A stretch of DNA of 64,000 nucleotides. Origin: Gnetum montanum (lineage: Eukaryota > Streptophyta > Gnetopsida > Gnetales > Gnetaceae). The translations under genes and the position numbers were made by a program. Within the stretch, counting starts at the first letter, position 1, and each line of letters begins with the position of its first letter. The stretch spans positions 482,118-546,117 of the forward strand of contig MNCI01020473.1 in assembly GCA_015680685.1 (NCBI GenBank). Reading direction: 5' to 3'. This document shows positions 54,480 to 64,000 of the stretch, in pieces. A model generated the notes under the pieces. That model had not been told where the DNA came from. It was given only the letters and a program-made list of their open reading frames with translations, and made no database searches.

Positions 54480-56967
54480 AAAAATCCATGTTGACTATGG
54501 TCATCATCGAGATGAACTTTGGCCCATTCATGATATTTTCTCTTAAATTATTTTAGATGCAACTCCAAGCATCACCTATATGGCTTATCCTTTCAGATAG
54601 TGATGAATGGTATCTTGGCAAAACCTACCAATTCTGGCACAACAAAGAAGAGGGCACCACTGTTAACATTTACAGAGTTACTGTTAATTTGTTAGTCAAA
54701 GAATTCATCAAACCTCTAAATCAGCCAAATGAGGGGGCTAAGCTAGCCCATCTATCCACAAGGTCTAACCCCAACACTAGAAATCTATGGTTGAAGTAGA
54801 CCTACAACAAACAAGATAAGACATCTAATGAATTGACTTTAGAATAGAGGACCTATTTCAAGATATTAACATACCACCTCTTCCCCACCAAAGGGCTCAA
54901 CAAAATATCCACCTATGTAGCCAGGGGAAGTGCCATACTAATGGGAAAATACATGGTCAACCTTCCCTAGTTGTATTACATAGAAATTTAGAGGTAGTTT
55001 GAAGAAAAGAAGGCAAGGAAATCGACACTTTCATTCCCTTACCTAATTTGGAAGTTGTGCAAGTACATTGGAATCTTGGGGTACATGAATAATGTGCCAA
55101 GAGGGATTAGAATGACTCCATCACTGAATTGATTAAACTAGAAACATCAAGGAAAGGCCTTGGTGAGGAACAAGAACCAAAGAAGGAAGAAGAACCAAAA
55201 AAATGAAGAAAAATAAGAGCCCAAATAGCATCACAAAGCACAAGTTCCATCACCACCACCATAAAGACTACAAGCCTACAATGAGCCACTTGCAAAAAAT
55301 TTCTAAAACACCTAGCTGGGGGAGTAGAGAAGAATCAAGCCTCTTTAGAGTCATCAATGATGCCATTTAGCCCACTGTTTTGGTAGATCCAACAAGGAGA
55401 TAGATTTTGCTGTAATTAGGAAGAGAATCCAAGTGGTCATGTCAAATCTCTAGTAATGCTGCATCCTTTTAGATGATGCTTGAGATCGGAGAAGGTCCCA
55501 TAGTAGTGTTCATGTAGCATTAGGATGCAGCAATCATAGTAGAAATGATAACAAATTACATTAAGAAGTCTCTTAATATGCCTATTATGCCTCTAATCGA
55601 TTTGACTAGGACCAAAGACACATAAATGCTTGTTGAGACTTTGCTAACTCCTGTAGATCATGAGGATGTATTAGATTGATTACTACAGATGGGACAAGTA
55701 ATGTCCACCCTTTTTGACATCCCCAGTGATGTTACTATAGTACAATTAGACCTCATCACCACCAAGAGAAAGCTAGTCATGGCTGAGACTAGGGCAGAAC
55801 ACACAAAACGAAAAGAGCAACACTTGCAATAAGAGCTAGCTACCTTGAGACGTAAAAGACAAGACCCTACCCAATTTTTTATGCTTGACTAGCTGGATAA
55901 ATTCAGAATAGAACAACTAAGCAAATTGATCCAGAAGAAAAATGCTACTAAGCAAGAAAAGGAGAAGGAGGTTTGGAATGCCTCTATTGTTGAGGCATAA
56001 TCCTATGCACATAAGAAAGCACTAATCATCACCCAAGAAGAAAATAAATAGCTTGCTACCAAAAACTCAAGGTTGACCATTATAGAAAAACAAAAAAATG
56101 TTTTGAAGAAAAGTATCCATCAATTGAGAGAACAACTAATGAGGGTAAACCAGGATATCAATAGATTGGCTAGAGAAAATAGAATCCTCTCAATGGAGAA
56201 GGTCCACGCCATTCAACAAAAGTTTATAATCAAAATAAGCACATGGAAAAATGAGGTCCAAAAGCATGAGAAGTTGAAGGAACACTTCCAGGACCAAGTA
56301 GATAGATCAATGAAAAGGAAATCTAGATGGCCAAAGCCTGCATTAGGACTATGTCAATGCAAAATCCTAATTGGCAATCCATCTTAGATAGTTATGAATT
56401 GGTCCATCAAGAGGAAGTGAAGAATAAAGGCCCACAGATCAAAGACTTGAAAGAATACATGGCATTGGCTAACCTTTGATATGCCAAGCTTGCCATGTTA
56501 ATAGCAAGTTCGCCTAGAAGTAAGCTAGAGAAGTAGGTAGCAACCACCTACACGTTATATGAGAAAGACTTTGTAGATAGAAAATCCACTTTACAAAAAC
56601 TTCATGTAGCAAACTTAGAACTTGAGATGATCAAAGCTCACTACCATGGACAAAAAGATATTTCTTTAGACCTAGCTAGGAGACTAATAGATTATTGTGA
56701 GTTGAAAGAAAAGGCCAGGGCCTTTGAAGAGGAATGACAGTAATTTGCGACCTAGTTCGTGAAGGCCAACAAACTTTTTCCATAGCTACCATGTCCTTGG
56801 GATGTATCAGCATCAAAAAACATCCATTTAGTAGCCTAGATGGTACATGACCCAAGGATAGAAGAAGAAAAGTTGCAGGTGCTACTTAACTGCTACAAAT
56901 TTCAAAAGCCTAGTGACAAAGGGAAGTGACTAATGGAGGAGCCACTACCTCTAGGAACTACATGAGC
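54480..56967 (+). pseudogene. Env-like domain plus coiled-coil ORF of element F
   Basis: The most complete copy of this ORF, about 800 codons if repaired. From the ATG at 54557: LILSDSDEWYLGKTYQFWHNKEE, IYRVTVNLLVKEFIKPL. Then LTLEQRTYFKILTYHLFPTKG, GSAILMGKYMVNLPQLYYIEI, LSFPYLIWKLCKYIGILGYMN (to about 55095), which resembles the plant env-like or 'putative plant transposon protein' domain. A charged linker follows, then a long coiled coil (about 55730-56640; open run 56073-56387 with QLREQLMRVNQDINRLAREN). The tail is FVKANKLFPQLPCPWDVS, MVHDPRIEEEKLQVLLNCYKF. No signal peptide or membrane segment was recognised, so a true envelope role is doubtful. Confidence 0.75.
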
Positions 56968-57142
56968 TTCCCCAATTTTGTGTCTTTTAATGTTGTGTCC
57001 AAATGTTTTTAAAACATCACTACAGCATGCAAGAGTTAATTTATTTATTTTTTTGAGTCAGTCACTAATTCCATACATTCCTAATATTTTATAAATAACT
57101 TGTTCCTCATTTTTTTTAACTCGAGGATGGGTTTTCATTCAG

Positions 57143-57153
57143 TTATGGGGGTA
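57143..57153 (+). promoter_or_regulatory. Polypurine tract of element F
   Basis: TTATGGGGGTA before the TGATGAG LTR start. Confidence 0.8.
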
Positions 57154-58024
57154 TGATGAGTCATGATTTTGTCAACTCTGATATTAGATACCTAATATTA
57201 GAGCCTCAATATCAAATATACGATATCAAATCCCAAGAAATGATGTTGAATATCCAATATCATCTCTTTTATGCTAGCCTATAAATACAACACTTGGGCA
57301 CATGGTTGGGACATAGTTTTTAGATAGTTTTCATAGCTTTGTGATTTCAAGTTCTGTTATTCCTAGTGCATGCTTGCAGTGTGATGTTTATGATAGTATG
57401 ACATACTTATTAAAGTGTGACATACTTGGACACGTTACATGATTGGAAATAAAGATCAAGATTACTTCTATCATTGTAGCATCCACTTAGATTTATTATT
57501 ACTTTAGTCATTTAATTGTTTACTATTTTCTTTAGTTAATGTATCTATTTATTGCTAATTACTATTCCTACAATTAAGTAGAATGAGTATGACTAATCAC
57601 TAGTGCTTAAGTGTAATTTCCTGGTAACCCAGTAGTGTATCATTTGGTAAACCTAGTGACATATGCTTGGTAGTCCTAGCAATAGTTATATGAAGTCCAA
57701 GGCATGTGTAGACAATTAGGGATGGATGTTCATCACACATAGGCTAATTTAGATTTTACTTTCCACTATTCATCAACTTCATTAATTTATCTCTTTATTG
57801 TCACTAGGAGTAACATAGTGCTAGATAACATCAATCATATTTCTCACTTTGGACTAAACCATATATGACAAAGCTACCACTAGTCCAAGTAGGAAGATAA
57901 CAAACTACGATAAAAGCATAACGATTTAGATGCACAACTAGTCCCATCCATAGAATTCCACCGGATCATGCATGAACGCTTGTAATTTGTATGGTTGGGC
58001 ATAGGGGTACCTCGTTGCTCATCA
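57154..58024 (+). repeat. 3' LTR of element F
   Basis: TGATGAGTCATG...CGTTGCTCATCA, matching 42134-43007; followed by the ATGGT duplication. Confidence 0.93.
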
Positions 58025-58029
58025 ATGGT

Positions 58030-58352
58030 AAGCTAGGACTAGATGCTCATCGCTCAAGGCTAAAGTAGATTTACATTACCATCATTACTTAGACTTAGGA
58101 CTGAATTTCATTCCCAATTATGTTTATTGCTAGGAGTAATCATGGCCTAACAACATCAATTATCATATGCCTCTCTTTGGACTAAACCATATGTGACAAA
58201 GCTACCACTAGTCCAAGTGGGAAGACATCATCCTGTGATCAATGCTTAACAATATAGATGCCACAATTAGTCCCATCCATGGAATTGAATCGAATCATGC
58301 ATGAATGCTTGTGATTCATATGGTTGGGCATAAGGGTACCTACTGCTCATCA
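58030..58352 (+). repeat. 3' LTR of element I, right part
   Basis: Continuation of 41392-42133 after element F. It reads AAGCTAGGACTAGATGCTCATCG and ends GGTACCTACTGCTCATCA. Joined to the left part the LTR is about 1065 bp. Confidence 0.85.
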
Positions 58353-58464
58353 CCAATGCAAGATGAGTTGTTACCATAACCACAACAAAAGAGCGTCACT
58401 TACATTATCCACTTTTTAGTTGATTATAGTGCTATTAGCTTAAAATGAAAGCCTAGAAAGCCAA

Positions 58465-58485
58465 CCCCCCCCCCCCCCCCCCCCC
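58465..58485 (+). repeat. Poly-C homopolymer, 21 bases
   Basis: Uninterrupted C run in the gag tail of H. It encodes prolines if translated. Length may be unreliable in sequencing. Confidence 0.9.
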
Positions 58486-58573
58486 TTCTTTAGGACTATT
58501 GAGGGAGCTAGTAGACTTGTTAGTCAACCTGAAAAAATGTAAGACTTATAGGGTGCAACTCAAATTTTTCCAT

Positions 58574-59243
58574 CATTACCTCCTAAGCCACAAGAGAACC
58601 AATAATGTTTGTAGTCTAAGAGTGAAATGGTAAAATTGTCATACTCACACATGTTTTAATAGATTAGAAAGAGTTGAGAGATCTTCTATACAAGAAAATA
58701 AATCCAGGAAGTCACTTGATATAATTGCATATTGCTAAGAATCCTCCATGAAAAGATCTATTAGATTTGGGTTTAAACAGAAACCTAATCTCTCAAGAAA
58801 TGTACAAAGCTTAGAACCTATACTAATGAAGAAAAACAACATTAAGTTAGAGGTTGCTAATTAGTTCATCAATATTTCATTCAGACAAGTGGATATTGTG
58901 ATTACCATCATTCCCTCCTAATGCCATAACAAAACTAATAATATTTGTATTCCAAGAGTCAAATGTTAAAATTTTTATGCTCATACATGTTGTAATAGAT
59001 TGGATAAAGTTGGGAGATCTCTAGGAAGTTCCTTGATACAATTGTATATTGCAAAGATTCCTTCATGAAAAGCTCTATTAAAGTTGGGTTCAAGCATGAT
59101 CCTAATCTCTCAAGAAATGTACAAAGCATAGAAGTTACACTAATGAAGAGAAACAACATCAAGTTAGAGCTCACTACTTAGTTCATCATTATTCCCTTCA
59201 GTAAAGTGGACGTTGTGGTAACAATCATTAGTGGGTGGTTCTA
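58574..59243 (+). repeat. Tandem duplication, unit 335 bp, covering the protease N-terminal half
   Basis: CATTACCTCCTAAGCCACAAGAG...(58574-58908) and CATTCCCTCCTAATGCCATAACA...(58909-about 59243) align throughout, including shared CTCAAGAAATGTACAAAGC and AAACAACAT-AAGTTAGAG strings. The copies differ at many sites, so the duplication is old. Confidence 0.85.
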
Positions 59244-60217
59244 TCCAATTGATTTCCTTATGATCCATGTGGAAAATCGCAAGGGAGAACTCCCTATCAT
59301 TATGGAAAGATCATGATTTAGCACCATTGATGCTAAGCTACGCATTCAAGATCTATTCTTATAGGTTGCCATGAAAAATTAATATAGTGTTATTGAGAAG
59401 TAGCAAGTTTCATGCATCATGTACAATAATAGAGATAGTAACTATGTATAGGAGGTTTGGAGTATAAAAAAATTGATATTCCAAAAATGTACTAACTATA
59501 TAGAAATAATAGTATATAGCAACCATTAAACAAGAAGGCATTAAGTATTTGACAACATAAACAAATTGTAGGTTTGAAATGTGCATGGAATCAGTGGAAA
59601 AACTTACCAAATCTTAGGTAAATAATTTCGATGAGATGGAAGCAATAGGACAAAAACTTTCTCAAGTAGGGCTCATATAGGAGAAGTTGACTTGGGAAAG
59701 TTGGAAATTCCTGAAGAACTAGGTGTGGAACTAATTGAACCCAAGAAATCATTGAAATCCTTGGACTATGTGTTCTTGTAGAATAGTAAATCAATAATAA
59801 TCAATGCATAGCAAAGAGAGAATCAACAATAGAAGTTGTTGAAAGTGGTCAACAAGTGGCTAACATTCTTTGCCTAATCATATATGAAATCACAAACATA
59901 GATCTACACCTATCAATGAAGCCTAGGTGTTAAACTCAACATAGATTGAATCTTAAGGTTAAGAAGGTTGTTAATCAATAAATTGAAAAATTACTCAATG
60001 CAAAATTCGTTTATCCTGAGTAGGTTAACCTACTTATTATTATGCTAAAGAATGGAGGCAAATAGTGAATTTGCATAAAATTTGAATCGTTGAAGACCAC
60101 TTCTCATTACCATTTGTTCACCACGGCTACTTCTTAAACAATTACAGTGACTATAACCACATCGAGACTGAAATTCAAGCAAAACCTTTAGGAATCCTCG
60201 AGGACATTTGCATTGCT

Positions 60218-61600
60218 GTAAGACAACAAACAACAGAAATAAACTTTCGTTAATTTAACGACCGATGCACAACACAAAGTTGACGTTACCCTCGACATGA
60301 ACACCACCATTTTGAATCTTTTTCCAAAACCGACTCTTTTTTAATTATCTTATTCCATGCACAATCAACTCTTTCGACATCTTTCAAAGAATGGCCGACC
60401 TTTTAAGAAAAAAGCGCTATTTTCCCATGTAAAACACTACCGTGAACCACGTCCACGCACTGCTTATCCAATACTCTCTTCCGAGAGACTATCCTTTGTT
60501 CTTATCTGCAGGACGTTGGCTGCCATAACAGTGCCTGTCCCTTTTATCACTGTCTCACGTGAACTTTTCGTCTCATAACCATCGTCCTCGCCTAGAAATA
60601 AGAGTCTTAACACATTGTCGTTCTTTTATTTACAATGAAATAAAATGAAATCCGCAGACCAAGTTTGCCCAATGTTAACGTCAGGTGATTTGACGAATCA
60701 CGATGCTTTGTAACAGATTCTAATCATGATGTTTTCTGAAATTAGATTCTGATGGCCGGCGCTGGGATGGTAGGTAGCAAAATCATCTGCAAAAATATTG
60801 AGTTGTTTTAAGTGAAAGTTTTGGCATAAAAAATCAAGGGATTGAGATTTTTTCACTGTGGTAAGAGCTTTGGCATAAAAAATCAAGGGGTAGGTTTGAT
60901 TTTTATGTGATCGAGGGTCCGTCGAGTAAGATCCAAGGAGGGTCCGCGTCTCAGTGAAGACATGGGAAAACAATTTCTTTTTCCGTGTTGTCTGAACGTG
61001 GATCTGTGGGTCTCAGTGGAGTTTAAGATTTTAAAAAATATAAAAAATATATTTTGTCTGCTCTGGTGTGGTTTGAAGAGGGTTGATCCCAATAGAAGTC
61101 TGCTCTGGCGTTCATTGTTGTCCAGCGTCCACCATTCATTGTTGTCCAGTGTCCACCATCACATTCCGCCGTGTTGGTGTAACAAATCCATTGAAAAATA
61201 CGTGACGATGACATCAGAGAATAAACAGTCATAAAAATGGTTCATCAACGTTATAAGAAAAGCCCTGGCAGGATGGTATTCAATTCGTAAAATCATTCAA
61301 AATAAATGTTAGAATCCTGTGATGGAACAGAGAATCTGCTTAGTGTCCTTTATTTTCGTCCCCAGAAAACCATATTTCTTGTCTTGGCATCTTTTGTGTT
61401 TGATAGATACTCTTGATTTTTTAATTGATTCACCCATTTCACTTAAACATACTGGCTAGTGGGAGTTCTAAAGAAATCATACAAATTGAAAAGATACAAC
61501 TTTGCTGCCAACAAAATTATGCAACATAACTGCAAATCTTAATGTTAATGGTAAATTCTCTACCAAACCCGGGTCATCATCGTAATAGAGCCTCAATGCT
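60218..61600. other. CpG-richer non-retroelement island of unknown origin
   Basis: It starts inside the RT of H and lacks the CpG-poor, stop-filled character of the surroundings. It contains a CTCACGTGAAC G-box-like site near 60553, a 20-bp direct repeat TTTGGCATAAAAAATCAAGG at 60820 and 60870, and a 24-bp perfect-but-one tandem repeat at 61111-61158. No protein family recognised in any frame and no TIR or target duplication found. It could be a captured host fragment, a gene promoter or an unrelated transposon. Confidence 0.45.
61111..61158 (+). repeat. 24-bp tandem repeat, two copies
   Basis: TTCATTGTTGTCCAGCGTCC-ACCA and the same with one C-to-T change follow each other directly. Confidence 0.9.
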
Positions 61601-62469
61601 TATTCTGCCAAGCTTATTCGGCCATAGTTTTGTCCAGCCAAACTCATTGGGCTAAATGGGTCTAAGAAGGTTGGCTGATGAGTAAAAAGCTAAGTTAACA
61701 TCTTAGAGCCCTATTTCTAAGCAGGTCTAAAAAGGAAAAAAAGATTATGCTTTTTTTCATTTTGGAAAACATATTCAAGAATTCCAGTAATTTTACCCAT
61801 TCTAGAAGATTTCACAATACCCTTATCACTTAGTTTTTGACTTTTTGGAAATATATTAGTTGATGAGTCATTTTTGTTTCTCTGTTTCTTTAATTGTTCC
61901 TATACCCATAATGGTCCTAGGATTATTTATAAGCAAAAGTTGGGCTCTTATTTTTGCAACTCTAGGTGAAGCCTATCTAGGTGAATCATTGGAACTTGGA
62001 AGGTCATCATTAAATTACTATAGTGTTTTATAGGAGCAACATTTACATCTATTTGCAATAAACCCAAAAAAAGTGTTAGTGGGCGGGTAACTGAAAACTA
62101 TCATAACTAGAAATAGAAATAAGGCTTCGTAAAATAAAATTCCATATCATTTAACTTTGGATTTATCACAAAATAGAAGAATAGTTAATCAAATAATAGA
62201 TAGAAGAGACATTCAATTGAATATATAGTGAGTGAAAGACTAACCTTTCATCTTAGAGCATCAATGCTCATTTGGCCTCAGAAGACGAGTTGAGCAAAAG
62301 GCTAACCTTATCTCTTTGGGTGGTGCTGAGCCAAAACCCACTTTTTGGACTGGAAGATCAAACACCTCCAAATGATACTAAATTACATGAACTTCTTATC
62401 CATAAATTTAGCAAAGGTTCTTATTTTTTACATGGAACTTGAAAAAAAGAAGATGGAAATGCAGGGTAA
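61601..62469. other. Unassigned A/T-rich stretch
   Basis: No coding similarity recognised. GAGCCTCAATGCTTATTCTGCC near 61588 and GAGCATCAATGCTCATTTGGCC near 62256 are a degenerate direct repeat about 670 bp apart. They may mark the ends of an inserted segment. Confidence 0.4.
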
Positions 62470-62680
62470 GATCTAGTTCTAGACCACATTGGCAATGCCG
62501 TGTAATGCCCTGACTATGGGATATGTCCATTCTAGCCCACATTGGTGATGCTGAGTGGACTATGAATAATCCCTGGATCAAGGAGGCTAAGGAGGAGAAG
62601 ATGAAGGAATTACTAGATGCCTTTCACCTTCCATTAAAGGTAGTAGCTCTAGTAGGATAACCATAACTGCTTAGCCACTG
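62470..62680 (+). pseudogene. C-terminal tail of the env-like/coiled-coil ORF of element H
   Basis: Readable as LWDMSILAHIGDAEWTMNNPW, KEAKEEKMKELLDAFHLPL. This equals the tail of G (THIREAMWMVHDP, KEEKMKALLDAF) and F. Everything upstream of the tail is missing or replaced. Confidence 0.65.
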
Positions 62681-62958
62681 CGCATGCTCGAAGCTGGTGA
62701 AGGTCCTTAAGAACCTTAAGAGCTTCCACCACTTGGAACTATTTGATCTTCTCAACCATCTTTATGTCATCAGATGATGTGTTGTCTAGTTTGAGTAGTC
62801 ATGTCATGGTGTTCACTTTTGTATCATAAACACCACAAATTTTTGAAATGATATCAATTTGTACACATGAGCACTCAATTTTGTTGTGTCAAGTGTTAGT
62901 TAATAATCCCATACCTTTCCAATTTTATAAGGGAACTCAAGGATGAGTTTTCATTTAG
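62681..62958 (+). other. 3' noncoding region of element H with the shared pre-PPT box
   Basis: CCCATACCTTTCCAATTTTATAAGGGAACTC, AGGATGAGTTTTCATTTAGTC (about 62910-62960) repeats text found before the PPTs of AB, F, G and I. Confidence 0.65.
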
Positions 62959-62969
62959 TCATGGGGGTA
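62959..62969 (+). promoter_or_regulatory. Polypurine tract of element H
   Basis: TCATGGGGGTA before TGATGAAGTG. Confidence 0.8.
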
Positions 62970-63830
62970 TGATGAAGTGCCAAAGTGTTGCATTGATGGA
63001 CCCTCGTCAATCTAGTGTCTCCACATCGACGTAGCATTTGCTACGTTTATTAGGCCCCATTGATGCAGCTCCACAAGAAAGTTTATAAATACATGCTCAT
63101 TCCATTTTTATGGCATGTCTTATCATAGTTGTAGTAGAGCTCTTGTAGTTTTGTGATTTAAAAGTTAAAATATTTTTCCGAGTGCCTGTAGCAGAAGTCA
63201 AAAAGTGTACAAATCTTCATTTGAGCACTGATGTACTTGAGCACACCAATGTGAATGGTAAAAAAATGAACCTTTTGATCAAACATGGCAACACTTGGAA
63301 TAGATTAATGATTTAATTTTGCATTTACTATCTTCATTAATTACACAATTAATTAAGATAAGACTTTAATTAATTAACTAATTAAGCTAAATAGATTAAA
63401 TACATGAGTATGACCGCTTCAAGCATAATATACAGTGCTTGGTAATCCCAACAATGCTTAATGCTTAGTAACCCAGTAGTGTTGTATGCATTCATGATGT
63501 GTATAGAAAGTGGGACCAGATCCTTACGTTAGGATAGTTATTTATTAATTAGCAATTAGATTACTTAAATTGGTTAATAAATTGAGTTTCAACTTGTTAT
63601 CAATTGTAGGCAAATAAAATATAAAATAATAAAAATCATGTACCCCAATTACACTTAACCATACAAGTAAGCTTCACAAATGTAGTTGGGAAGATAATAA
63701 TCATCATAGTTAGATTTCACTTCCTAGAACCAGTGTACTTAGAAACTCAAGGTCTATGGAATTTGACTAGATTGTACGTGAATGCTTGTAGTTCATATGG
63801 TTGGGCATAGGGTATACTCACTACTCATCA
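62970..63830 (+). repeat. 3' LTR of element H
   Basis: TGATGAAGTGCC...CACTACTCATCA. The U3 has yet another motif set (GACGTAGCATTTGCTACGT, an inverted repeat, near 63035). TTTATAAATACATG holds the TATA box near 63083. The last 500 bp resemble the C LTR. The matching 5' LTR is not in the window. Confidence 0.85.
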
Positions 63831-64000
63831 AGCATCAAGTTGGTAGGCACCTCAAAAACCTTGCTAAATCTCATGGTCTTTTTTAACTTTTGCGAATGCT
63901 AGGGAATTCCCCAAATGCGAGGCGCATCAGTTACCAAGCCCTATTGTTGTGGAAAATGGGCAAGAACTTGCTAGAGTAACCTTTAACAACTAAAAGTAAA
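63831..64000. other. Flank right of element H; nothing recognised
   Basis: 170 bp with a GC-richer patch (CGAGGCGCATC). It starts AGCAT, which should be the target duplication of H if the insertion was standard, but the left copy is not visible. Confidence 0.4.

Larger units (their letters stand above)
42134..58024 (+). mobile_element. Element F: pol-less Athila-like element with gag and env-like ORF, itself split by G
   Basis: LTRs of 874 and 871 bp, target duplication ATGGT (42129-42133 and 58025-58029), tRNA-Asp-type primer site and a polypurine tract. It sits inside the 3' LTR of element I. Minus the nested element G it is about 8.3 kb, with a 6.6-kb internal region holding gag, a conserved noncoding spacer and an env-like/coiled-coil ORF. 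No protease, RT, RNase H or integrase was found. Confidence 0.92.
58353..60217 (+). pseudogene. Element H: gag end, duplicated protease and start of RT
   Basis: The gag tail (QDELLP, then QQKSVTYI, VDYSAIS) carries a poly-C run at 58465-58485. The protease start is present twice in tandem: its active site reads L-L-D-L-G in the first copy and L-L-K-L-G in the second. The second copy goes on to VDVVVTIISGWFYPIDFLMIHVENRKGELPIIM and LRIQDLFL. The linker and RT N-terminus follow: KLEIPEELGVELIEPKKSLKSLDYVFL, EKLLNAKFVYPV, GYFLNNYSDYN. RT text stops inside the PWGTFAYC motif near 60215. Heavily decayed. Confidence 0.75.

Noticed and set aside
54480-56967. Functional viral envelope gene in element F
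   Set aside because: No signal peptide, membrane anchor or cleavage site was recognised. The coiled coil and domain similarity fit a plant retroelement accessory ORF; 'env-like' is only a positional name.
58465-58485. Poly-C run as a regulatory element
   Set aside because: It lies in a decayed gag and is best explained by slippage or a sequencing length artefact.
1-64000. Canonical tRNA, rRNA or microRNA genes
   Set aside because: Only the SINE-like A/B boxes at 9040-9092 resembled a tRNA promoter; no cloverleaf or rRNA sequence was recognised on either strand by eye.

Overview
This window is a graveyard of retrotransposons from a large plant nuclear genome. Plant origin rests on Ty3/gypsy and Ty1/copia elements of plant type, a germin-like protein gene with plant introns, and a probable tRNA-derived SINE. 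A gymnosperm such as a conifer is my best guess, from the depth of decay and nesting, but nothing here proves it. I see no intact protein-coding gene. Nearly every coding tract carries in-frame stops where Gln or Trp codons became TAA, TAG or TGA, as expected from C-to-T decay of methylated repeats.

Layout. 1-4170: 3' half of a Tat-like gypsy element (RT, RNase H, a second RNase H, integrase, then PPT and start of its LTR). 4172-6491: a small uncertain LTR-type element with one decayed ORF. 8220-9105: a degenerate tandem array and a minus-strand SINE. 9938-11690 (minus): a germin-like pseudogene in a CpG-richer single-copy island. 13031-14813: a copia LTR and two copia gag fragments, the second broken by two Athila-type insertions only 12 bp apart.

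From 14814 to the end the window is a stack of nested elements. Four insertions are proven by matching 5-bp target duplications: AB (14814-21807, AAGGT), D (26647-36082, CTTTG, inside the RT of element C), F (42134-58024, ATGGT, inside an LTR of element I) and G (46312-53884, AACCT, minus strand, inside F). I sits next to the PR-RT of another element, H (58353-63830). The order of events is therefore H or I, then F, then G; and copia, then AB and C, with D after C.

Biology of interest. AB, C, F, G, H and I share TGATGA...CTCATCA LTR ends, a tRNA-Asp-type primer site, a common pre-PPT box and a common LTR body, so they form one Athila-like superfamily. Only C and H retain any pol. AB, F and G have lost RT, RNase H and integrase but keep gag, and F, G, H and I keep a further 3' ORF: an env-like domain fused to a long coiled coil with a conserved C-terminal tail. 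D is an unrelated pol-less gag-protease element whose LTRs carry an array of hairpins and whose internal region carries a minisatellite. These pol-less elements must have been mobilised in trans. The conserved coiled-coil ORF, the hairpin array and the exchangeable U3 modules are the strongest candidates for something undescribed.
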